DNA of 64,000 nt, from NCBI GenBank assembly GCA_016710985.1, contig JADJTX010000002.1, positions 248,001-312,000 of the forward strand, read 5' to 3'. The notes below the pieces were generated by a model. That model searched no databases and had not been told where the DNA came from. It was given only the letters and a program-made list of their open reading frames with translations. This document shows, in pieces, positions 32,075 through 42,765 of this stretch. How positions within the stretch are numbered: position 1 is the stretch's first letter; each line of letters opens with the position of its first letter. Origin of the DNA: Ignavibacteria bacterium (lineage in GTDB: Bacteria; Bacteroidota; Ignavibacteria; Tepidaquicellales; Tepidaquicellaceae). The translations under genes and the position numbers were made by a program.

Positions 32075-34765
32075 GAGAGCTGGCAGAGCTGTATGAATCA
32101 TTTGAAAACGGAAGGGAACCTGCTCTGTTACCATTGCAGGTTCAATATGCAGATTATGCATTATGGCAGAGAAAGTATATGCAGGGTGAAGTATATGACA
32201 TTAAACTTAATTACTGGAAAGAAAAGCTTGCAGGTCTAGAGCCGCTTGAGCTGCCGACAGATCATCCCAGACCTGTGATACAAAGTATTAAAGGCGCTAA
32301 TGCCAGATTCAGCATTGATAAGGAGCTGACAGATTCATTACAAACATTGTCTAAACAGCATGGTGTTACTTTGTTCATGACATTACTTTCGGTTTTTAAT
32401 GTATTGCTAAGCAGATACTCGGGACAGGAAGATATCTGTGTCGGTAGCCCTATAGCCGGCAGGCAGCAGGAAGAAGTCGAAAAGCTCATAGGATTTTTCA
32501 TTAATACTCTTGCATTGAGAAGCGAGGTAAACAGCAATGCTCCGTTTACCGAACTTTTACAACAAGTAAAGACAACAACATTAGAGGCATACGGAAATCA
32601 GGAAATACCGTTTGAGAAAGTAGTGGAAGTGACAACGAAGCAAAGAGATATGAACAGAAGCCCATTGTTTCAGGTGATGTTCGTATTGCAGAATACACCG
32701 GAAATACCGGAGCTAAGGCTGGGAGAATTAAACCTTTCCGGGGTAGAATTTTCACACGACATTTCAAAGTTCGATCTCATCATCAGCTTAACGGAATCAT
32801 CCTCAGGTCTTAAAGGTATGGTTGAATACTGTACAGATATATTCAGGGAACAGACGATAGAGCGGATGACTTTACATTTCATCGAACTACTGCGTTCATC
32901 AGCAACAGATCCGCAACAGAAGACAGGATTACTTTCGATGCTGTTAAAAGCAGAGGAGCATCAGCTTGTGTTTGAGTTTAATGATACTGAATCTGAGTAC
33001 CCGAAAGATAAAAGCATTATTCAGTTATTTGAAGAGCAGACATCCCGCACACCTGACAATGCAGCGTTAGTATTTGAAAATAAGATCCTTACATACAGGG
33101 AGCTTAATGAGCGTTCAAACCGGCTTGCGCATTATTTACAAAGCAAAGGAGTAAAGACAGGGACGTTAGTCCCGGTCTGCATTGAACGCAGCGCAGAGAT
33201 GATAGCCGGAATGCTTGGGATATTAAAAGCAGGCGGAGCATATGTGCCGATAGATCCGCAATATCCTGAAGAGCGGATAAGGTATATGATTGAAGATACC
33301 GGAAGTTCAATGGTTATAACAGGTACACAAAGCAGTTCAAAATTAGCAACATTAAATAACGTTGAGATAATAGATTTAGATAATGATCTGCAGAAGGTAA
33401 GCGAACAAAGTCCAGATAATATTAAGATACAGGTTAAGCCGGACAATCTTGCATACATGATCTATACATCAGGGTCAACCGGCAGACCAAAGGGAGTTAT
33501 GATTGAGCACAGAGGCGTGGTAAATTTAGTTACCTGGCACAATGAAGTTTATGAAGTATCCGAAAGCAGCCGTTCAACGACGATGTCAGGAGTAGGCTTC
33601 GATGCATTTGGCTGGGAGATCTGGCCTTATCTTTGTGCAGGCGCATCAATAACGATAATAGATGACGATACACGACTTTCGGCTCCGGGATTACTGAGTT
33701 TATTTAATTCAAATGAGATAACGCATTGTTTTATGCACACGGCACTGGTTCAGGAGTTTGTTGAGTCATCACGCGGAAAAATAAGGACTCTACGATATTT
33801 ACTTGCCGGTGGTGATAAATTACCCGGAGTATTGATAGACGGAGAGCCATATAAATTAATAAACAATTACGGACCGACAGAAAATACAGTTGTGACAAGT
33901 TATTATGAATTAACAGAAAAAGATGCAGGCACAAATCCTCCGATAGGCAAACCTGTTTTTAATACTGCTGTGTATATACTGGATAAGAATAAAAGAATAG
34001 TACCAACAGGTATAGCGGGAGAGATTTGTATAAGCGGAGCGGGATTAGCCAGAGGATATTTAAACGGACCGGAATTAACAAAAGAAAAGTTCATTAACAA
34101 CCCTTTCAGTAAAGGCAGGGAATCAAAGTTATACAGGACAGGCGACCTTGGCTGCCGGCTTTCTGACGGCAATATAAAGTACCTGGGAAGGATTGATGAC
34201 CAGGTGAAGATCAGGGGTTATCGAATAGAACCGGGGGAGATCGAGAGCGTGCTTCAGAAGTGTGAGTCAGTAAATCAGGCAGTAGTGCTGGCAAAAGAAT
34301 ATAGCGAAGGCAATAAGCAACTGGTGGGTTATGTAGTTCCTAATGGATTGTTTGAGCGTGAGGCTATTGTATCCTATTTAAAGAGCATACTTCCCGATTA
34401 TATGGTGCCTGCATTATGGGTTGAACTGGATAGTTTGCCGTTAAATGCTAATGGAAAGTTAGATAAAAAAGCTTTACCGGATCCCGATTCCACGGAAGAG
34501 TCAGGTAAGATTTATACAGCTCCGCGAAATGAGGCTGAAAGGAAACTTGTAGAAATATGGGAGAACCTGTTTGGTAAAAGACAAATTGGTATTTATGATA
34601 ATTTCTTTGAACTTGGTGGTCATTCACTGTTAGTCATGCGTCTGGTCTCATCAATTCGTAAGGAACTGGAAATGGAACTTGCTATCAAGGATATTTTTCT
34701 TCATCCAACACCTGCAGAATTAGCTGAACATATTGAAGTTGCAGGCAAAGGATTATTATTACCTG
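31630..34765 (+). other. Module 9: C (frameshifted) - A(Leu) - T
   Basis: The C domain is interrupted near 32033, inside the HHIASDG motif. The A pocket reads DAWFLGNVVK (FDAFGWEI, CFMHTA, LLAGGD, NNYGPTENTVV), an exact match to a Leu code as remembered. Carrier FFELGGHS is at about 34605. Confidence 0.84.
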
Positions 34766-37700
34766 CTTTTAATTTACTGCAACGGCCTGAGTTTATCCCG
34801 TTATCGTTCAGCCAGGAGCGCTTATGGTTTATAGACCGGTTGGAAGGAAGTGTTCAATATCACATACCGGCTGTTTTACGATTGAACGGTAAGCTTAATA
34901 AAGAAGCATTGGCTTTTGCTCTGCAGAATATTGTAAATCGTCATGAAGTTTTGCGCACAGTGATCTATGAAAAAGAAGGAGAAGGTTATCAATTTATTAA
35001 GGACAATTCCGATTGGGAATTGCAGATTGTTGAAGGTTCGAAATACAAAGATGATCCTGAAGGATTGCAAAGTTATATCCGGTCATTGATAATGGCACCG
35101 TTTGATTTGTCGGAAGATTATATGATGAGAGGGCATTTGATAAGTATAAATAGTACAGATCATATACTTGTCGTAACATTACATCATATTGCTTCTGACG
35201 GCTGGTCGGCATCAGTAATAGTAAGAGAGCTGGTTGAGTTTTATAAAGCTTACGAAGAAGACAGGGAATCTAATTTAAATTCATTGCAGATACAGTATGC
35301 AGACTATGCGATCTGGCAGCGTAATTATTTACAAGGTGATGTATTGCAAAGGAAATTAGATTACTGGAACAAGAAACTGGAAGGAGTAGAACCGCTGCAG
35401 CTGTCAACGGATTATACAAGACCGTCAATTCAAAGTACAAAAGGCGCTATTTTAGAATTCAGTATTGACAAAGAGTTATCAGAGTCATTACATACATTGT
35501 CACAAAAGCAGGATGCTACTTTATTCATGACATTATTATCGGCATTTAATGTATTGCTCTACAGATACAGCGGTCAGAAAAATATTTGTGTCGGAAACCC
35601 TATTGCAGGCAGACAGCAGAAAGAAGTGAAAGAACTCATAGGTTTCTTTATCAACACACTAGCTTTACGCAGCAATGTAAACAGTGACACTTCGTTTACC
35701 GAACTGCTGCAGGAGGTAAAAGTTACTACTATGGAAGCATTTGAACATCAGGATGTTCCCTTTGAAAAGATAGTGGATTCTGTAGTAAAGCATAGAGATA
35801 TGAGCAGGAGTCCTTTGTTTCAGGTAATGTTTATTTTGCAGAATACGCCTGATGTTCCCGAATTCCGATTGGGCGATGTCCGGTTATTCACAGAAGAATC
35901 TGAACACAATACATCTAAATTTGATTTTACTTTTAGTATTACGGAGACAGGTCAGGGTTTACATGGTTCAGTTGAGTACAGTACTGAGCTTTACAAGGAG
36001 GAAACAATAATCCGTATGATTAGTCATTACAGGCAGTTGCTTAACTCCATTGTAAAAGAACCTCAGCAGAGAATAGCAGTGTTACCGATGCTGACAAAGT
36101 CCGAGGAACATAAGCTTCTGGCAGAGTTCAATGATACTTCGGCTGATTATCCGAAGGATTATAATATCATGGATTTGTTTGAAGAGAAGGTTTTGAAAAC
36201 TCCGGATAAAACAGCGTTAGTTTTTGAAGATCAGCAGATAACATATAAAGAACTCAATGAGCGTTCAAACCGGCTGGCGCATTATTTACAAAGCGAGGGA
36301 ATAGGACCGGAGAAGCTGGTACCTGTTTGTATAAAAAGAAGCATAGAGATGATTGTAGGGATACTGGGCATTTTAAAAACAGGAGCAGCTTATGTTCCAA
36401 TTGATCCGGAGTATCCTCAGGACAGAATAAACTACATGCTGGAAGATACCGGTGCTGCTATTCTGCTAACGGACAAAGGATTTGCTTCCGGTTATCCCGA
36501 AAAAGAAGGACTGAAATCAATCTGTTTGGAGGGCAATAACGATCTGCATCAGTGGCCTGCAGGTAACGTTCGCAAAAATTTTCCATTTGATCATATTTTT
36601 TGTGTGCTTTATACATCGGGATCTACCGGTAATCCAAAAGGAGTAAAACTATCGAACAGCGGTATAATCAACCGCATGTATTGGATGTGGAACACCTATC
36701 CGTTCGGGAATCATGAAACGTGTGCCTTAAAGACCTCGATAGGTTTTGTTGACCATATATGGGAGTTGTTTGGTCCTCTGATCAAGGGAGTTCCATGTGT
36801 ACTGTTTAAGAAGGAAGACCTGCTTGATTTAGATGTTTTAATAGAAAAATTATCTTTTAATAAAATAACAAGGCTGGTACTGGTTCCATCTCTATTAAAG
36901 GTTTTATTGGATAAGCTGAAATCGGAACCTGTAAGTTTAAGCCATCTGAAATACTGGACATGCAGCGGGGAAACACTCGACAATGATCTGGTTGTGGATT
37001 TCTACAGGCTATTCCCTCCGACGTTTCACAAGCTTTTAAATATTTATGGTTCAACCGAAGTAACGGCTGACGTTACATGTTATGATACAAGTCTTAATTT
37101 GATTAATGATGAAAAGTTTTCTAACGGGAAAGTTTCTTTGTCTGAAAATGGTCATATCAACGTGCCTATCGGTAAACCTATTGCCAATACACAAATATAT
37201 ATATTAGACGAGCAGCAGCAATTGAGACCATTGGGAGCTTCAGGTGAGATATGTATCGGCGGAGCAGCCGTGGCGCAGGGATATCTGAACAGTTCTGAAC
37301 CAGCAGCCGGGAAGTTTCTGAGCAATCCTTTCAGTGAGGTGGCAGGAGCAAGGATGTACAGGACAGGTGACTTAGGTAAGTGGATGGCGGATGGCAATAT
37401 AGAATATCTGGGAAGGTTGGATGATCAGGTAAAGATCCGTGGCAATAGAATAGAACTTGGGGAGATCGAAAGTGCGCTTCAGAGGAGCGAGTTAGTAAGT
37501 CAGGCGGTGGTGCTGGCAAAAGAAGATAACGAAGGAAATAAGCAGCTGGTAGGCTATGTAGTTCCAAAGGGATTGTTTGAGCGTGAAGTTGTAGTATCTT
37601 ATTTAAAGGGCAGACTCCCCGGGTACATGGTGCCCGCCCTATGGGTTGAACTGGAGAGGTTGCCATTAAATACTGTTGGAAAGTTAGATAAAAAAGCTTT

Positions 37701-38022
37701 ACCGGATCCGGAAGGAATGGACGTGTTAATGAAGGATTATGCAGCTCCGCGAAATGAGACGGAAAGAAAACTGGTAGAAATTTGGGAGAACCTGTTTGGT
37801 AAAAGTCAGATTGGTATTTATGATAATTTCTTTGAATTAGGGGGTCATTCTCTGTTAATTATTAAGATGGCTGCTCTCATTAAAAAGCAATTTTCAGTAT
37901 CAATTCCTGTTCTTTTGCTGCTTCAATTTACAACAATAAGTGATACAGCTAAATATCTGGATTGGGATCAGGATTCCGGACAGGGTGAAGACAGCGAAGC
38001 ATTTGAAGTATTAAATATATAA
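32035..38022 (+). CDS. P2 fragment 3: NRPS, rest of module 9 and module 10
   Basis: Third part of P2, in the third frame. Similarity to sibling C domains resumes at 32035 (HIASDGWSSSVIVREL). The first start-like codon of the fragment (32134) lies inside the C domain and is not a real start. Order: C (C-terminal half)-A(Leu)-T / C-A(beta-Ala-like)-T. It ends DSEAFEVLNI, a tail different from P1 and P3. The P3 ATG follows 5 bases after the stop, so the two genes are tightly coupled. Confidence 0.9.
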   Translation, partial: HIASDGWSSSVIVRELAELYESFENGREPALLPLQVQYADYALWQRKYMQGEVYDIKLNYWKEKLAGLEPLELPTDHPRPVIQSIKGANARFSIDKELTDSLQTLSKQHGVTLFMTLLSVFNVLLSRYSGQEDICVGSPIAGRQQEEVEKLIGFFINTLALRSEVNSNAPFTELLQQVKTTTLEAYGNQEIPFEKVVEVTTKQRDMNRSPLFQVMFVLQNTPEIPELRLGELNLSGVEFSHDISKFDLIISLTESSSGLKGMVEYCTDIFREQTIERMTLHFIELLRSSATDPQQKTGLLSMLLKAEEHQLVFEFNDTESEYPKDKSIIQLFEEQTSRTPDNAALVFENKILTYRELNERSNRLAHYLQSKGVKTGTLVPVCIERSAEMIAGMLGILKAGGAYVPIDPQYPEERIRYMIEDTGSSMVITGTQSSSKLATLNNVEIIDLDNDLQKVSEQSPDNIKIQVKPDNLAYMIYTSGSTGRPKGVMIEHRGVVNLVTWHNEVYEVSESSRSTTMSGVGFDAFGWEIWPYLCAGASITIIDDDTRLSAPGLLSLFNSNEITHCFMHTALVQEFVESSRGKIRTLRYLLAGGDKLPGVLIDGEPYKLINNYGPTENTVVTSYYELTEKDAGTNPPIGKPVFNTAVYILDKNKRIVPTGIAGEICISGAGLARGYLNGPELTKEKFINNPFSKGRESKLYRTGDLGCRLSDGNIKYLGRIDDQVKIRGYRIEPGEIESVLQKCESVNQAVVLAKEYSEGNKQLVGYVVPNGLFEREAIVSYLKSILPDYMVPALWVELDSLPLNANGKLDKKALPDPDSTEESGKIYTAPRNEAERKLVEIWENLFGKRQIGIYDNFFELGGHSLLVMRLVSSIRKELEMELAIKDIFLHPTPAELAEHIEVAGKGLLLPAFNLLQRPEFIPLSFSQERLWFIDRLEGSVQYHIPAVLRLNGKLNKEALAFALQNIVNRHEVLRTVIYEKEGEGYQFIKDNSDWELQIVEGSKYKDDPEGLQSYIRSLIMAPFDLSEDYMMRGHLISINSTDHILVVTLHHIASDGWSASVIVRELVEFYKAYEEDRESNLNSLQIQYADYAIWQRNYLQGDVLQRKLDYWNKKLEGVEPLQLSTDYTRPSIQSTKGAILEFSIDKELSESLHTLSQKQDATLFMTLLSAFNVLLYRYSGQKNICVGNPIAGRQQKEVKELIGFFINTLALRSNVNSDTSFTELLQEVKVTTMEAFEHQDVPFEKIVDSVVKHRDMSRSPLFQVMFILQNTPDVPEFRLGDVRLFTEESEHNTSKFDFTFSITETGQGLHGSVEYSTELYKEETIIRMISHYRQLLNSIVKEPQQRIAVLPMLTKSEEHKLLAEFNDTSADYPKDYNIMDLFEEKVLKTPDKTALVFEDQQITYKELNERSNRLAHYLQSEGIGPEKLVPVCIKRSIEMIVGILGILKTGAAYVPIDPEYPQDRINYMLEDTGAAILLTDKGFASGYPEKEGLKSICLEGNNDLHQWPAGNVRKNFPFDHIFCVLYTSGSTGNPKGVKLSNSGIINRMYWMWNTYPFGNHETCALKTSIGFVDHIWELFGPLIKGVPCVLFKKEDLLDLDVLIEKLSFNKITRLVLVPSLLKVLLDKLKSEPVSLSHLKYWTCSGETLDNDLVVDFYRLFPPTFHKLLNIYGSTEVTADVTCYDTSLNLINDEKFSNGKVSLSENGHINVPIGKPIANTQIYILDEQQQLRPLGASGEICIGGAAVAQGYLNSSEPAAGKFLSNPFSEVAGARMYRTGDLGKWMADGNIEYLGRLDDQVKIRGNRIELGEIESALQRSELVSQAVVLAKEDNEGNKQLVGYVVPKGLFEREVVVSYLKGRLPGYMVPALWVELERLPLNTVGKLDKKALPDPEGMDVLMKDYAAPRNETERKLVEIWENLFGKSQIGIYDNFFELGGHSLLIIKMAALIKKQFSVSIPVLLLLQFTTISDTAKYLDWDQDSGQGEDSEAFEVLNI
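34785..38022 (+). other. Module 10: C - A(beta-Ala-like) - T - tail
   Basis: C domain with LHHIASDGWS (about 35183). The A domain lacks the usual Asp235: the text is GFVDHIWELF, so the pocket reads VDWVTSIADK, which differs at two places from the beta-alanine code VDWVISLADK as remembered. YGPTE is changed to YGSTEVT. Loss of Asp235 is expected when the alpha-amino group is not at the usual position. The catalytic lysine is in VGKLDKKALP. Confidence 0.8.
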
Positions 38023-38027
38023 AAGAA

Positions 38028-41000
38028 ATGAAAAATATCAGTAACGCTATTGATATATTACAACATGCTAAGATTAATGGTGTACATATTTATCTGGATA
38101 AAGGTCAACTCCGGGTAAAATACTCCAAGGGCAACGGCATTAATCCTCAATTGCTTGAAGAGATAAAAAGTAACAAGGAATTAATTACACGGTTTCTTAA
38201 AGATAATGAGTCTTATTCAAGTAAGGAAGCTTCCAGCGAAACTGACCTTCTTAAAATTTACAGAGATCCCGCTCAACGTATCCCATTATCATTTAGTCAG
38301 GAGCGATTGTGGTTTATAGACCAGTTAGAAGGTAGTGTTCAATATCATATACCGTCAGTGCTGCGGTTCAAAGGTAAATTGAATATAGAAGCGTTAAAGT
38401 ATTCGTTACAGAGTATAATCAATCGTCACGAGGTTCTCAGAACAGTCATCCTTCAGGAGGAAGGTAAGGCTTATCAGTGTATTAAGGATGAATACGAATG
38501 GAATTTAGGAATTGCAGATGGTTCTGTTTATAAAGAAGATAAGGAGGAGTTAAAGAAATATATCCAGAGTTTAATCAATGCTGCTTTTAATTTATCGGAA
38601 GATCATATGATCCGTGCTGATCTGATCAATCTTTCCGAAGAGGAGAATGTGCTTGTCGTAACGATGCACCATATAGCATCTGATGGCTGGTCATTTTCTG
38701 TTCTTGTTAAAGAAGTAATGGAGTTTTACAGAGCATTTGAGGAAGGTAAGAAACCGGGTTTGGCACCACTTCAGATACAGTATGCTGACTATGCAATATG
38801 GCAGAGAAAATATTTAGAGGGAGAAAATTTAGACAGGAAGTTAGACTATTGGAAAAAAAAGCTTGAAGACGTTGCGTTACTTCAGTTACCAATAGATTAT
38901 AAAAGACCCTCCGTGCAAAGCACCCGCGGAGCAGCCTGTAGCTTCAGTATTGACAAGTTGTTATCTGTTCAATTGCAGGAGTTAAGCCGGCAGCAAGGTG
39001 CTACATTGTTTATGACTTTGCTTGCTGTTTTTAAAATATTACTTCATCGATATAGTAGTCAGCAGGATATTTGTGTAGGAACTGTTATTGCAGGAAGGCA
39101 ACAGGAGGTGCTTAACGGACTTATCGGCTTTTTTGTGAATACACTGGCTTTACGCAGTGAGATCGGTGATGATGCATCATTCATTGATACATTGCAGCAG
39201 GTCAGAAGAACGACAATGGAGGCACAGGAGCATCAGGATGTACCCTTCGAAAAAGTAGTAGATGCAGTAGTGAAGGAAAGATCATTAAGCAGAAGCCCGT
39301 TATTTCAGGTAATGTTGATTTTACAGAATACACCGGATGCTGAGAATTTAGTTTTTGGAGAAGTGCAGCTGACACAAGAGGAATTCGTATATGATACAAC
39401 AAAGTTTGAATTAACTTTTAGCTTTAAAGAGTCTGCTCATGGTTTGTATGGAACAGTTGAGTACTGCACTGATCTGTACAGCACGGAGACAATTTGGAGG
39501 ATGATCGGTCACTTTATGGAGCTGCTTCATTCTGTTGTAAAAACACCCGGGCAAAGCATCGGATTATTATCCATGCTGACCAAATCAGAGACGAGGCTTT
39601 TATTGGAAGAGTTCAATGATACAGCGGTTGAATATCCGAAGAATAAGACTATCATTGATCTGTTTGAAGAACAGGTATTAAAAACTCCGGAGAATATTGC
39701 AGTAGTTTTTGAAGATCAGCAGCTGACTTACCGTGAGCTTAGTGAGCGTTCAAACCAACTTGCTCATTACCTGCAAACTTATGGCGTAAAACCTGAGACA
39801 TTAGTTCCGATCTGCATCGGACGAAGCATAGAAATGATCACAGGCATACTTGGTATTTTAAAATCAGGCGGAGCTTATGTGCCTGTAGATCCTGAATATC
39901 CTGAAGAGAGAATTAACTTCATGCTTGAAGATACGGATGCTTTTATTGTTGTAAGCAGCAAAGCAAACAGGTCAAAGATACCGGCAGCGGAAAACATTGA
40001 AGTAATTGAATTAGACACAGACCGTTCAAAGATAAGCAAACAGCCAAAAGACAGACCTGAAGTTTCTCTTAAGCATGATCAGCTTGCTTATGTGATTTAT
40101 ACATCAGGCTCAACAGGAAGACCTAAAGGAGTGATGATAGATCATAAGAATGTTTACACATTTCTTTCATGGTGCAGGGATGAATTTAAATCATCTCCGT
40201 TTGATATTGCATATGCTTCGACCTCAATGTGTTTTGATCTATCGGTATATGAAATGTTTTTCCCGTTAACAACCGGGAAACCCATAAGAGTACTTGAGAA
40301 CGGATTAGAGATAGGAAAGTATTTATCCGGAGAATCATCAGTAATGATAAACTGTGTGCCGGGGGTTATTGAAAGTTTGCTTAAAAACAGTACGGATTTT
40401 ACAAATGCAAGCGTGATAAACATGGCGGGGGAACCGATTTCAATATATGTTCAGCAGAATCTTGATTCAGACAGAATTGAAGTAAGAAATTTATACGGAC
40501 CGTCTGAAGATACAACATACACAACTAACTACAGGCTAATAAAAGGTCAGCCGTTATTAATCGGAAAACCAATAGCTAATACAGAAATATATATTTTAAG
40601 TAAGAATGATCAACCGGTTCCGGTGAATGTGCCCGGGGAAATCTGCATATCAGGTGATGGAGTTGCAAGAGGATATTTGAACCGTGAGGAATTAACGGCA
40701 GAGAAGTTTGTGAAGAATCCTTTCAAAGCTGGTGAAAGGATGTACAGGACAGGTGATCTGGGAAGATGGTTACCGGATGGAAACATAGATTATCTTGGCA
40801 GGATGGATAATCAGGTAAAGGTAAGAGGATACCGCATTGAGCTTGGTGAGATAGAGAATGTGCTGCAGGAATGCGGGTCAGTTCGGCAGTCTGTAGTAAT
40901 GGCAAGGGAAACTACAGAAGGCAGCAGGAGATTAGTTGGATATGTTGTGCCCGAAGGAGATTTTGACAGGGAAGCAATAATGTTTTACCTTAGCAAACGT

Positions 41001-42765
41001 CTGCCGGCATATATGGTACCGGCTTTATGGGTTGAGCTGGAGAGTTTACCGGTGACACAAAACGGTAAGATTGACAGAAAAGCATTGCCCGATCCGGATG
41101 CAAGTGAACTTATAAGGAATGAGTATGCAGCTCCGCGAAATGAGACGGAAGAAAACTTAGCATCGATCTGGAAAGAATTGCTTCATGTAGAGCGGGTCGG
41201 TATTCATGACAATTTTTTTGAACTCGGCGGTGACTCGGTCATTACGATACAGGTAGTAAGCCGTGCACGTCGGCTTGGATATGAACTCAAACCGAAGGAC
41301 ATATTCATACATCAGACGATCGGCAGTCTTTCGTCAGCTATGTCAGAGCGATCGGAAGAGTCAGTAACAGGTGAACAGGGATTATTAAAAGGCATCAGCG
41401 GACTCTTGCCTATACAACAATGGTATTTTGAAGGAGCGGTTTATGAAGGTTCTCATTATAATCATTTTAACCAAAGCGTATTACTGTCAATAGATAAGAC
41501 AGTAACTCAGGAGCTGCTTAGTAAAGCAGTGAAGGAGATAATGTCTCATCACGATGCACTTCGATTCAGATATAACAGAAAAGATGGGAACTGGGAGCAG
41601 GAGTACGGGACAAATACAGGGGAGCTGATCACAGTTGATTTACATAAATCAAAGAAAGATGTTCTTATAACACTTATCGGTGAGCATGCAGAGAAATATC
41701 AGCGCAGCCTTGATATAGAAAAAGGAGAGCTGGTAAGATTTGTCCTTATGAAGACACCGGAAGAAGAAACTCATAACCGGATACTGATAGTAATCCATCA
41801 TCTTGCAATAGACGGAGTATCATGGAGAATACTGCTTGATGATCTTGAGCTTCTTCTGAGTAAAATACAGAATGACAATGAAGCAAAAGCAGATTTAGGT
41901 ATAAAGAGCAGTTCATACCGGCAGTGGCATGAAGCTCTTTCGGAGTATGGTAAGAGTAAACGCCTGCAGTCACAGATCCCTTACTGGGAAAAGGCCGCAG
42001 GCAGTTATTCCCCATTGCCTGTAGATAAAACATACACCGGATTTGTAAGGGAGAAAGATATTTCATCTCAGACACTTCGTCTTGACAAAGCAAAGACCCG
42101 GCAGTTACTGCAGGAAGTACCGAAGGTTTATCATACTGAGATCAACGATATACTTCTTTGTTCACTCGCGCTTACACTATGCGAGTGGAGTGGCAGAGAC
42201 AGCATAGTCATAGGTATGGAAGGGCACGGCCGTGAGATCATATCGGAAAGCACAGATACAAGCCGGACGGCAGGCTGGTTCACAAGTCTTTATCCGCTGC
42301 TGCTGGAGATAAATAAAGAAGTAAACAAAGAGAAAAGCATTTCTGATTTGATCAAATCAGTAAAGGAACAACTACGTCGTTTACCGGATAAGGGACTGGG
42401 TTACGGGGTACTCAAGTATATAAATAAGGAAGAAAGATTAACAAAACTAAGAGGTAAGGCATGGGAGATAGTATTTAATTATTTAGGACAGCTTGATAAT
42501 GTCGTCAGCAGCGGTAAGTGGCTTTCCGGAGCAGGAGAATCAGGGGGAACCGTATCAAGCCATGAGAATACGGTAGATCATCTGCTGTCGGTAAGCGGGA
42601 TGGTAACAGGAGACGAGCTTATACTGAACTGGAGTTACAGCAGTCTTCATTATGAGAAGGAAACGATAGAAGAGCTGGTGAAAAAATTTCAAATAAACTT
42701 AGAGTCAGTGATATCCCACTGCATTGAACAGCAAAAAGCAGGATCAGTATATACGCCGTCGGATT
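38028..42765 (+). other. Module 11: docking head - C - A(Ala) - T - E
   Basis: C domain with MHHIASDGWS (about 38669). The A pocket reads DLYNNALTYK (FDLSVYEM, MINCVPG, INMAGE, NLYGPSEDTTY), close to the DLFNNALTYK code I remember for alanine in the microcystin synthetase. The carrier is GGDS type (about 41228). The E domain shows HHLAIDGVSW (about 41798), EGHGRE and FNYLGQLD. Expected unit: D-alanine. Confidence 0.8.
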
